From NCBI GenBank assembly GCA_039193385.1, contig JBCCWR010000118.1:1-7400 (forward strand): DNA of 7,400 nucleotides, in the 5' to 3' direction. Source of the stretch: JBCCWR01 sp039193385. Its GTDB lineage: Bacteria > Verrucomicrobiota > Verrucomicrobiia > Methylacidiphilales > JBCCWR01. The notes under the pieces were generated by a model. It had not been told where the DNA came from, searched no databases, and saw only the letters and a program-made list of their open reading frames with translations. The position numbers were made by a program, and so were the translations under genes. Below are positions 1 to 5,554 of this stretch, piece after piece. Each line of letters starts with the position of its first letter. The stretch's first letter is position 1.

Positions 1-42
1 AGAAAGCTAAAGCCTCTTAATGAAGGGCATCAAAAAGAAAAG
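1..42. other. Short region downstream of csrA, no gene seen
   Basis: These 42 bases follow the csrA stop codon and run to the window edge. On the coding strand they begin with a pyrimidine-rich stretch (two runs of four and five T within about 11 bases). The only ATG on that strand (bases 28-30) opens a frame that stops after seven codons. I see no clean hairpin followed directly by a T run, so no terminator can be called within the window. In Bacillus the flagellin gene follows csrA, but nothing here shows what comes next. Confidence 0.5.
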
Positions 43-291
43 TTATTTTGTCTGACTGGCCGCTGCTTTAGCAGCGGTCTTGAGAAGATCAGATTGTTTG
101 GTGTCCCCCTTAATAGCTGCATTTTTATTTGCATTTATGGTTGAGGGGTCAAACTCTGCACGCATGATGCGGACATCTTTAGGCGCTTTAATGCCTAGTC
201 GTACACGTTGGCCGTAAACGGATACAACAACGATCTCAATGTTATCAGCTACCTTGACTGATTCACCAGCTTTTCGAGAAAGGACGAGCAC
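43..291 (-). CDS. csrA: Carbon storage regulator / translational regulator CsrA
   Basis: CsrA is a small dimeric RNA-binding protein that binds GGA-containing leaders and blocks ribosome access; in bacteria with FliW its main target is flagellin mRNA. The 82-residue product opens with the canonical MLVLSRK strand (L4 and R6 are RNA-contact positions), has the core motif LGIKAPKDV at residues 32-40, and keeps R44 and E46 in the second RNA-binding edge (MRAEF). It is longer than the 61-residue enterobacterial protein. The extension (about 52-82) has an N..AA pattern like Bacillus CsrA, where this region contacts FliW, and ends in a Lys/Ala-rich tail. The start is GTG (bases 289-291), fixed by the family N-terminus. 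No Shine-Dalgarno is visible in the A/T-rich 13-base gap after fliW, so translation may depend on coupling. It is the last recognisable gene of the cluster. Identity is near certain; targets in this organism are inferred. Confidence 0.97.
   Translation of the reverse strand: MLVLSRKAGESVKVADNIEIVVVSVYGQRVRLGIKAPKDVRIMRAEFDPSTINANKNAAIKGDTKQSDLLKTAAKAAASQTK
60..77 (-). other. Perfect inverted repeat at the 3' end of csrA
   Basis: On the coding strand CCGCTGC, loop TAAA, then GCAGCGG make a perfect 7-bp GC-rich stem in the Ala-rich codons near the end of csrA (about residues 72-77). The pyrimidine-rich tract (about 32-42) starts some 17 bases after the stem, too far for a textbook intrinsic terminator. 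It may be a by-product of alternating Ala codons, or a 3' stability or transcription-end element. Confidence 0.35.
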
Positions 292-304
292 AATGTAAAA
301 AAAT

Positions 305-745
305 CTAACAGTTTAAATTAAAAATTGTATCCTCTGAGTAAGGACTTTCACATGAAAGCATAAACTGAGAACCCGTCTGGTCAACGGTATTAATCAGTAA
401 AGGTGCTCGTAGATTTGCATGGATGGATATCTTCTTTTCTTCCATTTCTATGCGGAGGATGAGGAGTACGGCGCAATCCTTTGCTGAAGGAGATTTAATA
501 CTATCAAGATCTTCATCATCAATCTCAATCGTGTAGTCAGGAACAAGATGGTATGCCTCAATGACGGCAAAGGAAAGGTCCGGATCATTAAGATCCCGCA
601 GCCAGGCGAAAGGAGCTTCGCCTTTAGCCTGGGTAAGGACAAATTTTTTGGATTCGGGGAATCCGGGCAGCCCGTTAGGGAATGAGATGGTTTTGTCCAG
701 AATCTCCTGCTCGGGAATAATTGCTTCTGTTTCTGCTTCGATCAT
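305..745 (-). CDS. fliW: Flagellar assembly factor FliW, CsrA antagonist
   Basis: FliW is a cytoplasmic protein that binds either CsrA or flagellin. When flagellin is exported, FliW is freed, sequesters CsrA and allows flagellin translation. The 146-residue length is typical. Family hallmarks are visible: FPNGLPGFP at 22-30, the FAWLRDLNDPDLSFAVIEA segment at 46-64, the LLILRI strand at 94-99, and NLRAPLLIN at 111-119, the characteristic FliW motif. The ATG start overlaps the flgL stop as ATGA (bases 742-745), so translation is probably coupled; I see no strong Shine-Dalgarno ahead of it. The csrA GTG lies 13 bases after the stop. The adjacency of fliW and csrA strongly supports a functional partner pair. 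The protein ends in a cysteine (position 146) with two more at 91 and 132, with no obvious functional meaning. Confidence 0.95.
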   Translation of the reverse strand: MIEAETEAIIPEQEILDKTISFPNGLPGFPESKKFVLTQAKGEAPFAWLRDLNDPDLSFAVIEAYHLVPDYTIEIDDEDLDSIKSPSAKDCAVLLILRIEMEEKKISIHANLRAPLLINTVDQTGSQFMLSCESPYSEDTIFNLNC

Positions 746-1659
746 CTTAGGTAGTTAAGTAGGGTTATATTAAGGATTCTTGCACCTGATTGTAAAGCTG
801 CTTGATAGTGGGACTGCGTCCGGTTCAGTTCCGTGATGGCGTCTGTCATGTTGACTCCTGTTTGTCCGTCGATACGTGCTGCTGCGGAACGAATATTTTC
901 TTGTAGAACACGTTCGTTTAAATCAAAAGCGGAGAGTTTGGCGGATGTAATACCGACAAATTCGGAAGCGAGATCAATGGTGTTATTCATATTCTGGATT
1001 TGTGTGCTGGTAACGGCGTTACCAGCGAGGAAGGTGTCACGAATATCTTGAATAACAGTCAATGTATTAACAGTACCGTTGACGAGAAAACCGTCAAAAC
1101 CATCGGTCATATCATCATCACCAGCGACAATGCCTGTGGTTACCGCAGGCCCGTCATTGATTTTCGCGGTTGTTACGGTGGACGTGGTATTACCGGAATT
1201 AAAGGCGTAAGCGGGTGAACCTGATTCATCAATGGGTGGTTGATTTGTGGTACCACCGAAGAGATAGTTGCCATCATGCTGGCGGTTGGCAATGGCTACA
1301 ATCTGTTGAACAAGCGAATCAGTCTCCTGGCCTATTGCCTGAAGCGCTTCAGAATCAAGAGCATTGTTGCCTTTGATGGTCAGTTCACTTAAACGCGAAA
1401 GGCCCTGCATAAGATCAGACATAGCCTGATAGTTTGATTCCATGAGAGACGTGACTTCACCAGAAGTTGATAGATAGCCAACACGGGCTGATTGATCGGC
1501 GGCGATTTTCTGAGACATTTGAAAAGCGACAGGATTATCCGAAGATTTGCTTACACTGACACCCGTGGTGATCTGGTTTTGATAAAGAAGCTGTCGCTCT
1601 CTCAGATAATTTACCTGACTTTTGAAAACTTCTGGATAGAGATTGCTCGTGACTCTCAT
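742..1659 (-). CDS. flgL: Flagellar hook-filament junction protein FlgL (HAP3)
   Basis: FlgL forms the second ring of the hook-filament junction outside the cell and is the platform on which flagellin polymerises. The 305-residue length is close to the enterobacterial protein (317). The N-terminal flagellin-like coiled-coil domain (about 3-140) has the pattern QITTGVSVSKSSDNPVAF at 29-46, shared with flagellins, and the FlgL-diagnostic GNYLFGGT at 130-137. A variable middle (about 140-200) rich in Thr, Asn and Gly corresponds to the exposed domain. The C-terminal helix (about 225-305) carries TDAITELNRTQSHYQAAL at 272-289 and ends hydrophobically, as expected for filament-core packing. There is no signal peptide, consistent with type III export. 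A good AAGGA ribosome site sits 7 bases upstream of the ATG, and the gene begins 14 bases after flgK stops. FlgN, encoded two genes upstream, is the expected export chaperone. Confidence 0.95.
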   Translation of the reverse strand: MRVTSNLYPEVFKSQVNYLRERQLLYQNQITTGVSVSKSSDNPVAFQMSQKIAADQSARVGYLSTSGEVTSLMESNYQAMSDLMQGLSRLSELTIKGNNALDSEALQAIGQETDSLVQQIVAIANRQHDGNYLFGGTTNQPPIDESGSPAYAFNSGNTTSTVTTAKINDGPAVTTGIVAGDDDMTDGFDGFLVNGTVNTLTVIQDIRDTFLAGNAVTSTQIQNMNNTIDLASEFVGITSAKLSAFDLNERVLQENIRSAAARIDGQTGVNMTDAITELNRTQSHYQAALQSGARILNITLLNYLR

Positions 1660-1666
1660 AGATTAT

Positions 1667-1671
1667 TCCTT
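1667..1671 (-). promoter_or_regulatory. Ribosome binding site of flgL
   Basis: The coding strand reads AAGGA, followed by a 7-base spacer and the ATG of flgL. It lies in the 14-base flgK-flgL gap and supports the chosen start. Its sequence also fits the loose A-N-GGA core recognised by CsrA, but this is true of many Shine-Dalgarno sites and is not evidence of control. Confidence 0.75.
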
Positions 1672-1673
1672 AT

Positions 1674-3203
1674 TTATTGCGCCATTGATACCACTCGTTG
1701 CATCATCTGATCGATTACAGTTATAAATCTGGCAGAAGCTTCAAAAGCCCGTTGGAAAGCAATCATATTTGTCATTTCCTCATCAATAGAAATACCGGAT
1801 ACAGCCTCACGTTGATTGTTAATTTGTTGGGTGATGAGTTCTTGAGCCTGTGCATTACGCTTGGCCTGTTGAGCAATAATACCTATATCGGCAACTGCCT
1901 CACGATAGAGCTCACCCGTGTTAGCATTATCACGTAAATCGGCGATGGATTGGGCGACTGTTCCATCCAGAACACCAAGCGAAGCACCGGCACCATCGTC
2001 GCCTGCGGCAGCTATGTCATCAGAATCTGTTATAGCAACGCTGATATTTGCCGCGGTTCCGCCAGCAGTGAAGAAGGCGCCTCCGGCTGCTCCTGCCTGA
2101 TCATAACCTGTGGCGTGTAATGTGTTGGTTAAAGCAATCATTTGCCCCGCAAAGTAATGTAACTTATTCGTTAATGGTGCAGAGCTGGCAGGGGCTGCTC
2201 CTGGAACGGTTGTTTGGGAGCCGATGTCGCTGTTCGCAGCGAGAAGCAAGCCTCCCAACTCTCCTTCTGTAGGTTCTTGAGCTCCGGCGATTGGTGCATA
2301 ATCTGTGCCTGTTGCAGAAGTGGCGGAGATTTGCAGAACCGTGTTGGCTGCTTTGGTGAATGCGGCTGTGACAGAGAGGCTGTGAGTCCCAGCGGCACCG
2401 GCACCATCCACGCCATTGACCAAAATGACGTCATTACCGCTGCCATTAGCGTCTGTTAGTTCAATGTCGATCATCGCATCATTAGTGCCGTTTAAAGTAA
2501 CGTCGATATTGACGAGAGTGGAAAGTTGTTCCACGAGTTCCTGGCGGCGGTCACGTAGATCATTGGCCGTGGATTGAGTGTTTATTTCGATACGGGCGAT
2601 TTCATCATTGAGATCAGCAATATCAGAGGCCAGCGAATTGATTTCAGAAGTCACGCTTCCGGCTTGTTCGAAGATACCTGCTTTAACATCGAGCACTCGG
2701 TCATAGGAAGATTGGATATCCATAGCCAGATTTTCTCCTCGTGTGATGACTTCATTGCGCTTGATGGTAGAGGATGGATCTGCTGCGAGGTCCTGCCAGG
2801 CATCAAAGAATTTATTTAAACTTTGTTGAATGCCTGTGGCTGAACTAATGCCCTCTGTCGCAGAAGTTTCGGAAGTGGAAAGACTTTCGCCCATAGCATC
2901 TTGAACGAGCGATGCCATCTGGTCACGTGTTTCATAGAGACCCTGTAAAGAATTCTGACGTTTTACCATCTCATCCAAAAAGGATGAACGTAGAGACTCG
3001 ATGCTTTCCACAAACGATCCCATGCCCTGTTGTCCCAGACCAAGCGGAATCGTAATGTCCTGCATGATGCTGGTGCGCTGACGCGCAGCATTGGGCGTAT
3101 TAACATTGGCGAGGTTGTGTCCTGTCACCTCGAGGCTTGAACGCTGTACACTTAATGAGCGTGCACCCATTAAAAGTGAAGCATTGAGTCCCATTCCTGG
3201 CAT
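1674..3203 (-). CDS. flgK: Flagellar hook-associated protein FlgK (HAP1)
   Basis: FlgK forms the first junction ring between hook and filament, exported by the flagellar type III apparatus. The 509-residue product has the N-terminal rod/hook-family motif VTGHNLANVNTP at 26-37, followed by RQR at 41-43, then a long coiled-coil segment with LNKFFDAWQDLAADP at 129-143, typical of FlgK. The middle region (about 230-420) is variable and Ala/Gly-rich, with the FlgK-like segment TNKLHYFAGQMIALTNTLHATGYD at 345-368 (split here as TNKLHYFAGQMI and ALTNTLHATGYD). The C-terminus has the diagnostic EEMTNMIAFQRAFEASARF at 475-493. The usual GY after TP in the N-terminal motif is replaced by NA. The first ATG is chosen over Met4 because AAGGGG lies 7 bases upstream. 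It starts 15 bases after the flgN-like gene, whose product is its expected chaperone. Confidence 0.95.
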   Translation of the reverse strand: MPGMGLNASLLMGARSLSVQRSSLEVTGHNLANVNTPNAARQRTSIMQDITIPLGLGQQGMGSFVESIESLRSSFLDEMVKRQNSLQGLYETRDQMASLVQDAMGESLSTSETSATEGISSATGIQQSLNKFFDAWQDLAADPSSTIKRNEVITRGENLAMDIQSSYDRVLDVKAGIFEQAGSVTSEINSLASDIADLNDEIARIEINTQSTANDLRDRRQELVEQLSTLVNIDVTLNGTNDAMIDIELTDANGSGNDVILVNGVDGAGAAGTHSLSVTAAFTKAANTVLQISATSATGTDYAPIAGAQEPTEGELGGLLLAANSDIGSQTTVPGAAPASSAPLTNKLHYFAGQMIALTNTLHATGYDQAGAAGGAFFTAGGTAANISVAITDSDDIAAAGDDGAGASLGVLDGTVAQSIADLRDNANTGELYREAVADIGIIAQQAKRNAQAQELITQQINNQREAVSGISIDEEMTNMIAFQRAFEASARFITVIDQMMQRVVSMAQ

Positions 3204-3210
3204 TTGTAAT

Positions 3211-3216
3211 CCCCTT
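3211..3216 (-). promoter_or_regulatory. Ribosome binding site of flgK
   Basis: The coding strand reads AAGGGG within an A-run, 7 bases before the ATG at 3201-3203. This spacing favours the first ATG over the in-frame Met4 codon nine bases further on. The site lies in the 15-base gap after the flgN-like gene. Confidence 0.75.
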
Positions 3217-3218
3217 TT

Positions 3219-3653
3219 TTAAGCTTTAATATCCAGCAGGCTACCCGATGGAGCGAACCCTCCGGGTATTAGACCAAGCTGGTTGTAAACAACGTTTTCC
3301 GAGCTACCGAGCACTTCTTTAAAAATAGATTCAAGATAACAAAGACTGTTCTCCAGCAGCAGATGGTTTTGTAAGGATAGCTCGCTGAGCAGTTCAAGCT
3401 TGCCCTGGCAGTTGGCGCGTTGATCTGCAAAGAGATCTTTTTGCTCAGGAGTAATCAAATGATTAACAGCATCGAGTAATTTTTCTAGTTTGCCGTAGAG
3501 AGAATCAATTTTACCCGAGATGATTGGAAGCATGGCTGGATTTCTATTGAGAATAGCTTCTTGCTCTTCTCTCTGGCAGGTTATGAGATCATTAATGGTA
3601 GTCTCGAGACTTTCAAATGCCTCGCGCATAGTGTCATCAGATGGTTTAGTCAT
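3219..3653 (-). CDS. flgN: FlgN-family export chaperone for FlgK and FlgL
   Basis: FlgN binds the C-termini of FlgK and FlgL in the cytoplasm and delivers them to the flagellar export gate. This 144-residue protein has no signal peptide and is predicted by eye to be mostly alpha-helical: heptad-like helices at about 8-35, 45-66 and 70-117. Family features are diffuse but recognisable: a helix of the form ENSLCYLESIFKEVLG (101-116), a Tyr-Asn..Gly stretch (YNQLG, 123-127), and the terminal SLLDIKA (138-144), which resembles the closing motif of many FlgN proteins. Position directly before flgK and flgL is as in Bacillus. The start has TGAGGT 5 bases upstream and overlaps the end of flgJ by 8 bases. 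FlgN sequences diverge strongly, so the assignment rests on motif plus context; a generic coiled-coil protein is the alternative. Confidence 0.83.
   Translation of the reverse strand: MTKPSDDTMREAFESLETTINDLITCQREEQEAILNRNPAMLPIISGKIDSLYGKLEKLLDAVNHLITPEQKDLFADQRANCQGKLELLSELSLQNHLLLENSLCYLESIFKEVLGSSENVVYNQLGLIPGGFAPSGSLLDIKA
3242..3268 (-). other. Potential mRNA hairpin in the 3' end of flgN, upstream of flgK
   Basis: On the transcribed strand, TACCC plus GGAG (3264-3268, 3260-3263) pair with CTCC plus GGGTA (3250-3253, 3242-3246). This makes a 9-bp stem with a 3-base bulge (3247-3249) and a 6-base loop (3254-3259). It lies inside flgN codons 129-138 and ends 38 bases before the flgK ATG. 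What follows is A-rich and then the AAGGGG ribosome site, not a T run, so it is not an intrinsic terminator. A role in mRNA stability or flgK translation is possible but unproven; chance is also possible. Confidence 0.4.
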
Positions 3654-4119
3654 GGTTTACCTCATGGTTCGAAATATTGCTTTTTGTCTCGGGCTGGTTT
3701 TTGTTTTTATCTTTGAGGGAGAAAAGCTCTCGATCAATTTCCTGTTTTAGTGCATAGAAAAGTTCATCGTTTGGCTGCGACTTGACGGATGATAAAGAAG
3801 TAGTCTTTTCCTTATTTTGGGATTCAGAGATTTTATGGAGTTCGCTCATACTCTCATAGAGTTGTTGAGCCATGCCCAGTCCTTTACCTTCCGTCAGTTT
3901 TTCACTCAAAGCCTGGGAATAAAATCCTGAATAAATATTAGCGCCCGGCATAGAAGCGACTTGCCGCTCCATCGTTTGGGTCATCTCTTTTACCATGTAT
4001 GTAGCAAAGATTTTTTCCAACTGGCGTGTGGCATCTTTGAGCTTTTTATCACGCATTTGAACATCTTCGTTAATATCTTGAACGAGTGAAGTATTAGGCT
4101 CTATGTGAGTGACTTTCAT
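3646..4119 (-). CDS. flgJ: FlgJ-type rod-binding protein, no muramidase domain
   Basis: The N-terminal domain of FlgJ caps or scaffolds the growing rod in the periplasm. This 157-residue protein matches that domain: LEKIFATYMVKEMTQTM at 34-50, then GANIYSGFYSQALSEKL at 59-75 and GKGLGMAQQLYESM at 78-91, which is the rod-binding core. Enterobacterial FlgJ (about 313 residues) adds a C-terminal peptidoglycan hydrolase domain. Here the core is followed only by a polar, charged tail (about 95-157, rich in Lys, Glu, Ser and Asn) with no hydrolase signature. Single-domain FlgJ is known in several lineages, where a separate enzyme opens the wall. There is no signal peptide, as expected for type III export. 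The start overlaps the flgI stop as ATGA (4116-4119), with a weak GGAG 11 bases upstream, and the end overlaps flgN by 8 bases. Confidence 0.9.
   Translation of the reverse strand: MKVTHIEPNTSLVQDINEDVQMRDKKLKDATRQLEKIFATYMVKEMTQTMERQVASMPGANIYSGFYSQALSEKLTEGKGLGMAQQLYESMSELHKISESQNKEKTTSLSSVKSQPNDELFYALKQEIDRELFSLKDKNKNQPETKSNISNHEVNHD
3659..3664 (-). promoter_or_regulatory. Ribosome binding site of flgN
   Basis: The coding strand reads TGAGGT, followed by a 5-base spacer and the ATG at 3651-3653. The site lies inside the last codons of flgJ, so translation of flgN initiates within the upstream gene and is probably coupled to it. Confidence 0.65.
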
Positions 4120-5531
4120 TGTAAAATTAACTCCGCTTGTAGTGCGCCGGCTGTTTTCATCGCTTGGAAAATAGCCATCATATCGCGCGGGGTTACGCCG
4201 AGTTCATTTAAAGCAGTGGCTACCTGCTCTACGGTAGGCAGTTCGCTGAAGACATGGAAGTTGGCCAGCTCTTCCGTGACATTTGTCGTGGTGCTTTCAG
4301 TGACTACAGTTTGGGGGCCGGGTGCGATATTGATATTCCCACCATCCGCGCCTGCCGCACCGCTGGATGGTATTCCACCCTGGCTTGTGCCTGGAACCAT
4401 TTTTACCTCGAAGCCTGGAGGGGGCGTTTCATTTTGATCTAACTGTACTTGCTGCCCAAACTGGTTTTCATATACCACACGATTATTAATAATAAGAGGC
4501 GTCTCTGCCGCTCCTACCACACCAGCCGCGGCTGTTCCACCTGAGCCACCATCGCCACCACTCCCAGCTCTCAAGTCACCCACGATGTTTCCTGTAAAAG
4601 GATTGGGTTGTGAAACATTTTGTGAGCGAGCAATGGATACAGTTAGATTCCCATGAGCGACGGCAACACTATGAATGCGGATCTTTGCGTTAGCGACGAT
4701 AGTCCCTGTTTTCTCATTGATAACAATGCGGGCTGGAGCGTCTGGACGGAAAATGACATTTTCAACACGCGCCACAAAGTCGACGCGGCGTTGCTGTGAC
4801 TGAAACTGATCTGGCACATAGACTCGAACCGTGTTGTTATTTTCTGCAAAAGCGAGTTTAGCAATCTGCTGATTGATGGCGTTGGCCATACGAACGGCTG
4901 TAGTGAAGTCGGGCTCACGTAAAGTGATTTCAAGAATACCTTCTTCAAAGAGTGCTGTGGGTATTTCTTTTTCAACGATAGCTCCACCGGGAATACGTCC
5001 GTTCGTCGGGTGGTTTTTCTTTTGTGTTGCACCACCAGTTCCTTCTAGAAAGCCCCCTATGGAAACACTGCCTTGAGCAACGGCATATATCAGACCATCT
5101 GCTCCCATCAGCGGAGTTTGTAGCAGTGTTCCACCCTGTAAGGATTTGGCATCGGCTAACGATGAAACCTGAATGTCAATCTTGGTTCCGTTACGCGCGA
5201 AAGCTGAGACATTCGCCGTCAGCATAACAACAGCGGCATTCTTCGCCTTAATGTCAGGCGCATCAATGGTCATGCCAAAGCGTCGTAGCATATTGGCAAC
5301 AGTTTGTCGTGTGAGTAGAGGATCAGAGTCACCCTTGCCATCTAGACCCACCACAAGTCCATACCCGATTAACTGGTTGTCGCGTGCGCCTTGAACAGAG
5401 GCCAAATCTTTAATGCGTGACTGAGCCAACAGAAAATGTGGTATGAAAAAGAAAAGAGCAAGCAAGACGAGCATGAGCTCACACGGACGCTCATTATCAA
5501 ACTTACCTGACTTTTTTAACCAATTAACCAT
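4116..5531 (-). CDS. flgI: Flagellar P-ring protein FlgI with extra Gly-rich insertion
   Basis: FlgI forms the P ring around the rod in the peptidoglycan layer. The N-terminus has a basic n-region, a hydrophobic core (20-35) and a likely Sec cleavage near LLAQS (34-38). Family blocks follow: RIKDLASVQGARDNQLIGYG (39-58), VVGLDGKGDSD, GTKIDIQVSSLADAKSLQGG, TGTIVANAKIRI, VAHGNLTVSI (291-300) and SQPNPF (307-312). The C-terminal block TVEQVATALNELGVTPRDMM (433-452) and AGALQAEL is intact. Between them lies an unusual stretch (about 315-405) with a Gly/Ser/Ala-rich run, a more ordered-looking part (345-380) and a second Gly/Ala-rich linker. The total of 471 residues compares with about 365 in E. 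coli. The mature part contains no cysteine, so the disulfide of the E. coli protein is absent. An ATG at codon 20 (5472-5474) is an alternative start that would still leave a signal peptide. The stop overlaps flgJ by 4 bases. Confidence 0.96.
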   Translation of the reverse strand: MVNWLKKSGKFDNERPCELMLVLLALFFFIPHFLLAQSRIKDLASVQGARDNQLIGYGLVVGLDGKGDSDPLLTRQTVANMLRRFGMTIDAPDIKAKNAAVVMLTANVSAFARNGTKIDIQVSSLADAKSLQGGTLLQTPLMGADGLIYAVAQGSVSIGGFLEGTGGATQKKNHPTNGRIPGGAIVEKEIPTALFEEGILEITLREPDFTTAVRMANAINQQIAKLAFAENNNTVRVYVPDQFQSQQRRVDFVARVENVIFRPDAPARIVINEKTGTIVANAKIRIHSVAVAHGNLTVSIARSQNVSQPNPFTGNIVGDLRAGSGGDGGSGGTAAAGVVGAAETPLIINNRVVYENQFGQQVQLDQNETPPPGFEVKMVPGTSQGGIPSSGAAGADGGNINIAPGPQTVVTESTTTNVTEELANFHVFSELPTVEQVATALNELGVTPRDMMAIFQAMKTAGALQAELILQ

Positions 5532-5554
5532 TTCGTAAATCTTTCTTCATCCAA

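Noticed and set aside
650..674. Nested short palindromes in fliW (GGATT/AATCC and CGGGC/GCCCG)
   Set aside because: They fall in codons for the conserved GLPGFPE motif, the stems are only 5 bp, and there is no positional reason for a regulatory role.
1667..1671. Possible CsrA binding at the flgL ribosome site (AAGGA)
   Set aside because: The CsrA core is nearly the same as a Shine-Dalgarno, and no hairpin presents the GGA in a loop; this would be over-reading.
3219..3653. FlgM (anti-sigma factor) as an alternative identity for the gene before flgK
   Set aside because: The protein is 144 residues, largely coiled coil, and ends SLLDIKA; FlgM is shorter and has a different conserved C-terminal half. 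FlgN fits better.
4105..4437. A 110-codon open frame on the plus strand opposite the flgI 3' end
   Set aside because: It is antisense to conserved flgI codons, its composition mirrors the Gly/Ala-rich insertion, and no plus-strand neighbour or ribosome site supports it.
4540..4580. A simple DNA repeat in flgI, from the Gly-rich linker
   Set aside because: The codons for the GSGGDGGSGG run give loosely repeated CCACC-like triplets, but there is no exact tandem unit that would mark a genuine repeat locus.
4643..5035. A 130-codon open frame on the minus strand inside flgI
   Set aside because: It lies wholly within flgI in another frame, and its product is a low-quality sequence with no recognisable domain; flgI is conserved throughout this stretch.
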